Shown here: in pieces, positions 57,230 to 64,000 of the stretch
How the letters are laid out: each line of letters starts with the position of its first letter
Numbering within the stretch: the stretch's first letter is position 1
NCBI GenBank assembly: GCA_905178155.1
Contig: CAJINV010000001.1
Coordinates: forward strand, 5,243,994 to 5,307,993
Length of the DNA stretch: 64,000 nucleotides
Origin: Amoebophrya sp. A120
Lineage: Eukaryota; Sar; Dinophyceae; Syndiniales; Amoebophryaceae
Direction of reading: 5' to 3'
The notes under the pieces: generated by a model
What the model saw: only the letters and a program-made list of their open reading frames with translations
The model's database searches: none
What the model was told of the DNA's origin: nothing
Made by a program: the position numbers and the translations under genes

Positions 57230-59230
57230 TCACTCGATCGACCCGGTGGTGCTGGGCGTGCGTGGAGCGAACTTTCCGTCGCGGGCGTCGCGGACGAACC
57301 GCGCTACGCGTTCCAGCCCGACGGCCAACGTGTCCGGCGAACAGCCCGCAAAGCACAGGCGCAGGTGGTAGCACGCGTCTCCGAGGGCGGGCGCGTCGAA
57401 GAAACTGTGGCCCGGCGCCAGGAAGACGCGGTACTCCTCGAGCAGGATCGAAAACAGGTCCGCGCTCGGGATCCCGAACTCCGAGAAGTCCACCCAAACA
57501 AACACGCCGCCGTCCGCCCGTTTCCCCACCTCCGGCAGGTCGATGGACAGCCGGAGCTCGTCCACCAGCTTTTTCCGCACTGCCTGGCGCGCGAGCTGCA
57601 GTTCCTGGCACAGATCCGCCAGGTACTTGTCGATGAACCCCTTGTCCGCCAGCACCTCTGCTAGGACCGTCTGGTAGATGGCCGGCAGCTGCATGGGCTC
57701 GGCGTAGGTGCGCGCCTTGCGGAACAGCGAAGCGTGCGGCGAGTACATCACTCCGCACCGCAAACCCGCAAGTCCGATGTCCTTCGACAGCCCCCAAAGC
57801 GTCACATCGGCGTACCGCCACAGGCTCTGGAACCGCTCAGGAACTACGCTGCCGCTCTTCGCAGTCGATCCTGATGAGGGCGCGCCGGGAGCGGGATCGT
57901 CAATCACGAGGACCACAGTGCTGTCTCTGCGATCTTCTCGTGTAGGAGTAGTAGTCGCAGCCGCCCACTGTGGCGACTTGGCGTAGATCTCGTCGCTGAC
58001 GAGCAAAACCTCGTTTTGCCGGCACCAGGCCACCAGGCGCAGGCACTCCGCGCGAGTCCACACGTACCCCGTCGGGTTGTCGGGGTGGCACAACACACAC
58101 ATCCGCACGGCAACGCCGGCCTTCGTCTGCTCTTCCAGAAACCGGTCCAGCTCCGCAGCCGTTGGCAGCATATCGAAAGGAAAAATCCCCCCTCCCCATA
58201 TCGAAAACGAAATCTGTGATGCTGTATTTGAGGTCACAAATCAGATTTGTCTTGCTGGCGAGGACTGCAGGCCCAGATCAGGCCTGAGTAGACAAGTTTT
58301 GGCCTAGGCACTTAGCATGGCTGACGTCTACGCTGTAGGAGCAACAGCATGACAAACCGCCTGTAGAATGTGGCGGAGCCTGTAGACTTGCCTTCATGCA
58401 ATACAGCGACGATTTGTGGTCTCAAATCTGCATCACAAATTTTCAGAAGTGTCCCGGTTTGGTATGGGGACGGGGGATTTTTCCTCACAATACAGCATCC
58501 CCGGTGTCCGCAAGGGCAACTCCACGCACTTCACCCCGGCCTGCCCGCCGAAGTCAAATACAAAGCCCGGGTACCGCGGCGAAAAGTACATGATGGCGTC
58601 GGTCCTGCCGTCGGGGGCCCGGTCCGTCGCGCAGTCCGCCACCGTGAGGGCCAGGATTTGCATGCTCGAGGCCAGTCCGTTGGATATAAAGAGGTTCTCG
58701 TGCGGGATCGTGGTTGGGTTAGGGTTGTCCTTGTCGCCGTCTGGCAAGGCAGCAACATGAGGAACGTCCTCATCCTCATCGCTTTCCACAAAAACGTGGT
58801 CTAACAACACCCGCGCCATGGCGTCCTTGAGCTGCGGCGTGCCGTCGGTGTGCCCGTAGGAAAAGTGGGTCCCGCAGGATACTTTGACCCGGCATTGTTC
58901 GAGTCGGTGTTGGAATCGAGACGCCAGCAGCTTGTTCTCCGCCACTCCGAACCGAATGACCCCCTCCGGGTTGGTCTCGGGATCGTACAAAGGCTGTTGT
59001 GAAATCAGCTTCAGGTACTCCGGAACCGGGAACGTGTTGACGCGGCGGGACAAATAGGTTGTAGAATTGTCCATGCTCACCGGGTGCTTGGCAGGCCGCG
59101 TGATCTGGGACGGCAGACTGCCTGATGAGCAGGCGGAGGGAGGTTGATCGGGGATCCGTTCGTCCCGTTCGCCCGCCCTGGCCGGGACGGTAGTAGTGCC
59201 CATCGTCACAGGACCGCTGCAAGGCGACAT
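57230..59230 (-). CDS. PLP-dependent aminotransferase class I/II, ACC-synthase-like
   Basis: Fold-type I pyridoxal-phosphate enzyme. Exons 59230-58493 (246 codons) and 58165-57230 (312 codons); 557 aa. Motifs: FSYGHTDGTPQLKDAMA and ISNGLASSMQILAL (cofactor phosphate region), YFSPRYPGF, CHPDNPTGYVW (the Asn contacting PLP), LLVSDEIYAKS (Asp-x-x-Tyr), and WGLSKDIGLAGLRCGV with the Schiff-base Lys. A C-terminal Arg region (HLRLCFAG) is present. Overall layout resembles the ACC synthase / 1-aminocyclopropane-1-carboxylate synthase-like aminotransferases, but substrate cannot be read from sequence. The N-terminal 60 residues are low-complexity, with no clear signal peptide. The single intron is a TIR element with TGCTG flanking repeats. 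Confidence 0.82.
58166..58492 (-). mobile_element. Introner-like intron, TGAGGAAAAA TIR family (aminotransferase intron)
   Basis: 327 bp. Ends TATTGTGAGGAAAAATCCCC and, inverted, TATCGAAAGGAAAAATCCCC, lying directly inside two TGCTG (or ATGCTG) copies. Excision joins CCGGGGATGCTG to CCAACGGCT in frame. The acceptor is not AG. The interior shares ATTTGTGATGC with other elements. Confidence 0.87.
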
Positions 59231-59990
59231 TTTGGCAGGCTCTTCCCCGCGAAGTTCAAGAAGTGATCAAATTTATTGATACAACTTACTTAGTGACGTT
59301 GGTGGAGATGCATTTGTTATTTGCAATAGTTTTGATGACAGGACCGTCGTTCGTCAACGTTATTCTGTTCAGCTAGACGGTCAGTGGCAAACACAAAGGA
59401 AGCCACGTGACAGCTGCGGTAAAACTGGTAGGAAAAAAGTCAGAAAGCACAAAAGTAGCACACAGAGTGGCATTGTTCACGACTTTCACGCACGATCCAC
59501 GGATCGATTTTGTTTCGTCGACCTTGCAGAAGATTTCGCACGAGGAGAACGAGTTCTGGTATTTGAGTACCGACAGCGATCAAATCATCTTCCTTTTGTG
59601 TAATTACATTCTTCACGGCGGGAAAACGGATCTACAAGAGGTCACAAGAAGAGATCGCCGATGACTTTTTTCATGCCATGTGAACCGCAGATTTCCTCTT
59701 GGAAAATTCCCGATACCAACATATTTGCTGCAATAAAGAGAGCGCGCGCCCCAGCCGATTCATGGTACCGATTTGGCATGCGAAGAGAATACTCCTGTTC
59801 CTGAACTGAGCATTTCTTCAAATTGAAAAAGAAAACGATCAGCATTTTCTCGTGTGCCGGCAGCGCGGACTTATTTGAGGAGACAGGTTTAGCTCCACGT
59901 AGTTCGTGGGGATCATCGATCATGTAGTAAACTTTCTACACCTGTTGAAATTTCGGATCTTCCCGAAAGCAGAACTGCCGTTGTCCTGAA
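59231..59990. other. Intergenic stretch, no supported gene
   Basis: May hold the aminotransferase promoter and, if the 61.6-kb gene is spliced at its GTAGTTCAGG, a further 3' exon of that gene. Nothing firm. Confidence 0.35.
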
Positions 59991-61610
59991 CTACGATTTC
60001 CCGCCGAATTTCCGCGTGTACAATTTCGTGAGCTCGTGCTCGAAGAAGGTCTGCGCGAGATTCGGCTGCCGCATCCACACCTCGCAGGAGGAGCGCTGCA
60101 ACATTTCGTTCGCGATGACGATGCAATCGTGGATGTGGTCCTCCGTGACCACCGTGTGATCTTCCTCCAATTCGCGCGCCGACACGATCCCCGTTTTGTA
60201 CAGCAATTCCAGCTTCTCCCGCTTCGCCGGGTCCGCAGTCTTGTAGGTGCTCGCCCAGCTCCCGTTCCCCAGCCGCACCGACCCACGGCTGGGGTCCAGC
60301 TGGAGTCTCCACTCGCTCGGGTCCGACGGGTCGTGGTTGCTACTCGCACTCACGGAATGGGTGGACCGCTCCGGCGGAACAGGCTGTGCCGAGGCCGACG
60401 CCGATCCCATCCCGCCGCCGAACAGATTCGCAGCGGGGTTGCTAGTATAGAACTCTCCACTCATCCGCGCGCCGCCGCCGATCGAAGTAGTAGTTCCGGA
60501 CAGTCGGTAGTCGTGGTCCCGTCGCTGCAGAGCGACGGCGCCGCTGATCGACGATTCGAGTGCGGCGGCGCGCGACTGCTGCTGTCGCAGCACTTGCGGA
60601 CTAGGCTGAAACTTCGGGCCGGTCTGCGGAACGTTCTGCCGCCGCTCGATGTATTCTGTTTTCGGGCCCCCGTCGGGCTCGGGACGGCCGGAGGCGGACG
60701 GACTGGACCGCACGGTCCCGGATACCGACGGAGAACTGGTTGCGCCGTCCGGCGACGACGCCACCTTCGACCCGCGCGCGACCGGAGCGTAGTGGCTGCT
60801 CGGCTGCGTTGCCGCCGCGAGCGCCCGGTACCGCCGCTCGGCAGACGTTGTTTCCAGGTCGCGCGCATGGGCAGTGCTGTAGACCTCCGACGCAGGGGGC
60901 GCGGGGGCAGAGGAAAATGTCAGATTGTCCGCAAAACTTCCCTGGTAGAGCGGCGGTGCCGCCCCTCCGTTTCCACCGAACTCGGAGCTGGTGGCGCTCG
61001 CGGCCGCCAGACTTTGACTGGTGGCAAGGTTGCTGCGCGGGTTGAAGTCCATCGCCACGGTCCGCTGGGAATCGGGCGCCGCACCGCGGTTCAGCGCGCT
61101 CGGAGATGCAGCAGATCCTCCGGCGGTGTGGACAAGCTGCACAGGAGCCTGGCTACGAGGTTGCGCCGCAGTGGTCTGCGCGGGCAGGATCGGGGTTCCT
61201 GCCAGGATGGTGCTCTGCACCAGGCTGCTGGGCGTCAGGGTGCCACCCGCCTCATTCCTCTCCGATGTAGTGACTACAGTTTGCTCCACATAATTTGATG
61301 AGCGTGACCGGCACAATTCGCGCAGGACTTGGAAAAACCGTTCTACAGCCGTTTTCGGCTCGTTTTCGGGAGCCGTTGCAGGCAAGGAGGGGAGAAACGC
61401 TGCCTCGCGAGCCGCAGATTTCTCAAGGACGTCGAAGTAGGCTTCTATCTGGTTAATCTTTCCAATGTGGCTTGTGAAGAAGCTCACCGATCGCTCCAAA
61501 ACAGCAAGGTGCTTCTGCAGCTCCTCCACTTGTCGCCCCAGCCGCCGCACCTCGGACGACGCGTCACCAGTAACCGTTAGTAACGCCGGTGAATCGGGCC
61601 CGTCAGACAT
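59991..61610 (-). CDS. Ser/Ala-rich protein with N-terminal coiled coil, unknown function
   Basis: Single uninterrupted 539-aa frame from ATG 61610, not recognised. The N-terminus (EVRRLGRQVEELQKHLAVLE to about residue 75) has a heptad pattern and looks like a coiled coil. Residues 100-400 are low-complexity Ser/Ala/Gly/Pro. The C-terminus is ordered: WASTYKTADPAKREKLELLY, ELEEDHTVVTEDHIHDCIVI, ANEMLQRSS, FFEHELTKLYTRKFGGKS. No leader and no membrane segment. A GT directly after the last sense codons could be a donor, so the C-terminus may continue in an unseen exon. The high-GC antisense strand gives long shadow ORFs. Confidence 0.65.
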   Translation of the reverse strand: MSDGPDSPALLTVTGDASSEVRRLGRQVEELQKHLAVLERSVSFFTSHIGKINQIEAYFDVLEKSAAREAAFLPSLPATAPENEPKTAVERFFQVLRELCRSRSSNYVEQTVVTTSERNEAGGTLTPSSLVQSTILAGTPILPAQTTAAQPRSQAPVQLVHTAGGSAASPSALNRGAAPDSQRTVAMDFNPRSNLATSQSLAAASATSSEFGGNGGAAPPLYQGSFADNLTFSSAPAPPASEVYSTAHARDLETTSAERRYRALAAATQPSSHYAPVARGSKVASSPDGATSSPSVSGTVRSSPSASGRPEPDGGPKTEYIERRQNVPQTGPKFQPSPQVLRQQQSRAAALESSISGAVALQRRDHDYRLSGTTTSIGGGARMSGEFYTSNPAANLFGGGMGSASASAQPVPPERSTHSVSASSNHDPSDPSEWRLQLDPSRGSVRLGNGSWASTYKTADPAKREKLELLYKTGIVSARELEEDHTVVTEDHIHDCIVIANEMLQRSSCEVWMRQPNLAQTFFEHELTKLYTRKFGGKS

Positions 61611-62438
61611 GGTAGCAAGTATTTTGACAAAAGAAAGACGCGAATGTAAGTTAGTATCTTAGAACGTCGTATGGAACTTCCTTGGAGTAGAAAGGCTTAC
61701 AAGCGAAGGAGATCCCGAGAACAATTTGAATTATTACCGGGTCTTACTAAGAGTCTCGGCTAAACCTAGATGACCTCTTTACACTTGTTGGATCTTCCTG
61801 ATCTCCTGTGCCCTCTGGAACTCTCACGCGTAACCCTCTGAAATGAAGCGGACGAGAAAAAACTGTCGAGCTCTCGCATGCACCGTGGAAAAAACTCTCC
61901 TCTTCCGAGTTGAAAAGTCCTCCATATGCTCCACCACTACTTATCATCACACAGGCACGCGGTCACTTTAACAAACAAGAACACGAAGGCTGCGTATCAA
62001 GCCGTCCCTTTTGCGGCCGTGACAGAACCAGATTGGTTTTTTTTGATGTCGTACGGTTTTGAGCGTCCAATACATTGCTACCCGAAGACTCGATTGCTTT
62101 TCGGGCAGAAGGTGGTTTTTCAGGCAAAAAATCTCATCATCAATTTCATCACGATCTGGAAACATCCTTCAAAACCCTCTGGAAGTAGCGGAGTCGTTGT
62201 TTACATGAACCGGCTGTCCACACTTTCGTGATCCCCCCCTTCTCCGCCCATCGCAACCCTCTTCTTGCGATCCTTCTCCGCGTCCATTAGCTCCCTGTGA
62301 TAGTAGTGGTGATGTGGGTTATTTCCAAAAAATCCAGTTCATGTCGTTTTAATTCACCAATGAAGCAGAAGCATGTCGCTGTTCTGAATGAACGAACGAA
62401 GAGATGCTACCGTAGTAGTACACAACAAAAACTCTCTA
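61611..62438. other. Intergenic stretch, no supported gene
   Basis: Short ORFs only between the coiled-coil gene start and the membrane-protein stop. Confidence 0.35.
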
Positions 62439-63380
62439 CTACTCAACATGATCAAAAAAACATCTATACATGACGTAGAGGATGATAATTCCAACGGCCA
62501 CGACCCCGAGCAAGCACTCGGCGTAAAACCAGAGATCGGTGCCCTCTTCCTCCACGGCCGCGGCAGTTGTGGAGGTGGTTTCTGTCGTTTTTGTGCCATT
62601 GGTTGAATTCGTTGTATTTGTCGCGTCCTCGTCCGCGTCCTCGTCGTCTCCTAAGAAACCCGTTTGCAGCCCACTGCTTCGCTTCCGCGTCGTGGTTCTC
62701 AGCGCATGTTGACCCCTTGTTTCAACCTCTGCTCTGCTCAAGTGACTTGTGGCTACAATCGGTCGGCGCGAAGAAGCATAGTTTTTTCGGTCGTGGAAGG
62801 AAGAGCCCTGGGTACTAGAGGTTCTTGTTGGGTCTAGGTCGGACGACTGCGGTTCAACAGCCATAAGTTTTAACAGGGTGCCGTCCAGGGATTGCTGCTG
62901 TTCGCCTTGTGCAGATTTTGCTGTTGAGGCTTTTCCGTTTTTTCCAAGCGCCGACGGTGCTGGTGACATCAATCTAGAGGAAGTACTATTCTCGCGATTG
63001 TGCAGTCCTTGTAGACCGGGATTGCTCGGTTGATGTTCTGCGGTCGCGGAAGCCAGACCTCGCCGCACAGCTTTTCTCGGGTGGTCGGCCCGCGCGGATT
63101 TTCGAACGGACACGGAGTCGTCGTTACTGGGCTGGGTTTCACGAAGGCCGCCGCTCCTGATTCGCAGCTTGGCCTCCCCTCCAGAAGCAGAAGCCGTTGC
63201 ATCTACGAGCTCATCTTGTGTTGCCACCTCCCCGGCGGCATCGAGCGAGGCAGCATCAGCAGTCCGCCTTTCTGGTTTCCGAAGCAATGCGAAGTCGGTG
63301 TCGAGCCCGGAAGCACACGGGGTCCAGAAAGCAGATGTCACCATTGAAGCGACGAAGAAGCTTGCATAGCGCGTCACCAT
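62439..63380 (-). CDS. Predicted type I single-pass membrane protein
   Basis: Unrecognised, 313 aa from ATG 63380, an in-frame ATG preferred over the non-ATG extension to 63404. Signal peptide MVTRYASFFVASMVTSAFW, then a long polar, Ser/Arg/Glu-rich ectodomain, an acidic patch (DDEDADEDA), a Thr/Asn-rich mucin-like run with several N-glycosylation sequons (NTTNSTNGT), one transmembrane helix (CLLGVVAVGIIILYVMY) and a short tail, RCFFDHVE. No intron is needed. Topology suggests the polar region faces the lumen or the outside of the cell. It is the last gene in the same orientation and shows no evident link to the conjugation genes. Confidence 0.65.
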   Translation of the reverse strand: MVTRYASFFVASMVTSAFWTPCASGLDTDFALLRKPERRTADAASLDAAGEVATQDELVDATASASGGEAKLRIRSGGLRETQPSNDDSVSVRKSARADHPRKAVRRGLASATAEHQPSNPGLQGLHNRENSTSSRLMSPAPSALGKNGKASTAKSAQGEQQQSLDGTLLKLMAVEPQSSDLDPTRTSSTQGSSFHDRKNYASSRRPIVATSHLSRAEVETRGQHALRTTTRKRSSGLQTGFLGDDEDADEDATNTTNSTNGTKTTETTSTTAAAVEEEGTDLWFYAECLLGVVAVGIIILYVMYRCFFDHVE

Positions 63381-64000
63381 GCAGAGGTTTTGGGCAAGAA
63401 ACACAAAACGCGATGGCCACGAGAAGGTTTTACCGCGTTGCGCAGTAGCATCGTGTTTTTGACGGAATTCTTAGCTTTGCAGATGAGTTTCGGTATTCAA
63501 TCATCGTTTTCGTCGTACAAATCCAACTAGTATTCTTTGGTCCGATAATTGCAGTAATTCTACAAACCAGCTCTTTTTTTCGTTCTCTTGAGTACCAAAA
63601 GTACCTACGCGATCTGAATCACAGAGCGTGCGAGACGAAGCGCTCTAACGAATTTGAAACGACTGCAGCGACATCAAAACCTCATCGAGATGCGATTCCA
63701 AAAACGATTGCGATCTGCGAACCCCAGTGTGTGGTCAGATATGAAAGTTCCATGCGTACGTACCTATCAAGCTCCGAGACTTTTCGTCCTTCTCGGAGGA
63801 GCACCACCCCCACCCCGTTCGTCCCTTTACTAACCCCAGCTACACAACAAACACAACTCCTGCTTGCAAATAAATTTGAAGCCACAAATTTGAAATTGCA
63901 ACACATCGTTGAAGACACGATGATTGCAATCGAATCTTCGTTCTCGCGTCGACAGTAGAGGTTGTACAAGCAGCCCTTTCAGCTTTTTTCGAAGTTAATA
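63381..64000. other. Terminal stretch, no supported gene
   Basis: Presumed 5' region of the membrane-protein gene. Short ORFs only up to the window end. Confidence 0.35.

Noticed and set aside
56738-57664. 308-aa plus-strand ORF
   Set aside because: Second half is antisense of the aminotransferase; first half has no motif or splice context.
60036-61298. 420-aa plus-strand ORF
   Set aside because: Arg-rich shadow of the Ser/Ala-rich coiled-coil gene on the minus strand.
1-64000. Bacterial or phage interpretation, CRISPR array, rRNA or tRNA genes
   Set aside because: Spliced genes, signal peptides and eukaryotic E1/E2 rule out a bacterial reading. No regularly spaced repeats, rRNA or convincing tRNA cloverleaf was seen by eye; a covariance-model search was not possible.

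Overview
This window is nuclear DNA from a eukaryote, read as a chain of intron-containing genes that all lie on the minus strand. Spliced reading frames, signal peptides and the strict one-way gene order suggest an alveolate. Introns with terminal inverted repeats (TIRs), flanking short direct repeats and non-GT/AG ends suggest a dinoflagellate-type genome, and my best guess is a syndinian parasite such as Amoebophrya. The organism call is inference. It rests on what I recall of introner-like elements in that group, and no search was run.

Layout from left to right: three secreted M35-like (Asp-zincin) metallopeptidase paralogues (99-982, cut by the window edge; 2354-4861; 9096-12244), with an OTU-like cysteine protease gene between them (5776 to about 7960). 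Then a secreted ubiquitin-like protein (13479-14886), an unrecognised secreted acidic protein (16413-19392) and a tiny secreted-type gene near 20.6 kb. Three tandem signal-peptide-bearing E2-like genes follow (21314-23504, 25161-27186, 28939-30151). Next come a small secreted beta-grasp-like gene (about 32.27-33.19 kb), an isolated related exon (34208-34490), a large E1-like ubiquitin-activating enzyme with an N-terminal signal peptide (34613-41184), two more beta-grasp-like secreted genes (about 42.5-43.5 kb and 45074-46549) and a second, secreted OTU-like gene (48111-52670). The right end holds housekeeping-type genes without signal peptides: HGPRT (54129-55375), an ACC-synthase-like aminotransferase (57230-59230) and a coiled-coil protein (59991-61610). 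A single-pass membrane protein with a signal peptide closes the window (62439-63380).

The main result is that the parts of a ubiquitin-like conjugation pathway lie side by side: E1, three E2s, several ubiquitin-like (UBL) proteins and two OTU-like proteases. Most of these parts begin with a hydrophobic secretory leader. I infer a dedicated conjugation and deconjugation cassette that works inside the secretory or endomembrane system, in a relict plastid-type compartment (compare the SELMA machinery), or outside the cell. The neighbouring M35-like peptidases share the leader and may belong to the same trafficking route; their link to the UBL pathway is only by position.

The second result concerns introns. 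At least ten introns look like recently inserted mobile elements that are spliced out. They begin TAT... and end ...ATA, carry TIRs, are flanked by 3-6 bp direct repeats, and often lack GT or AG ends. Comparing paralogous M35-like genes and paralogous E2 genes gives direct intron presence/absence pairs. Reconstructed coding lengths for the two complete M35-like genes, E2-1, HGPRT and the aminotransferase all keep frame exactly across these introns.
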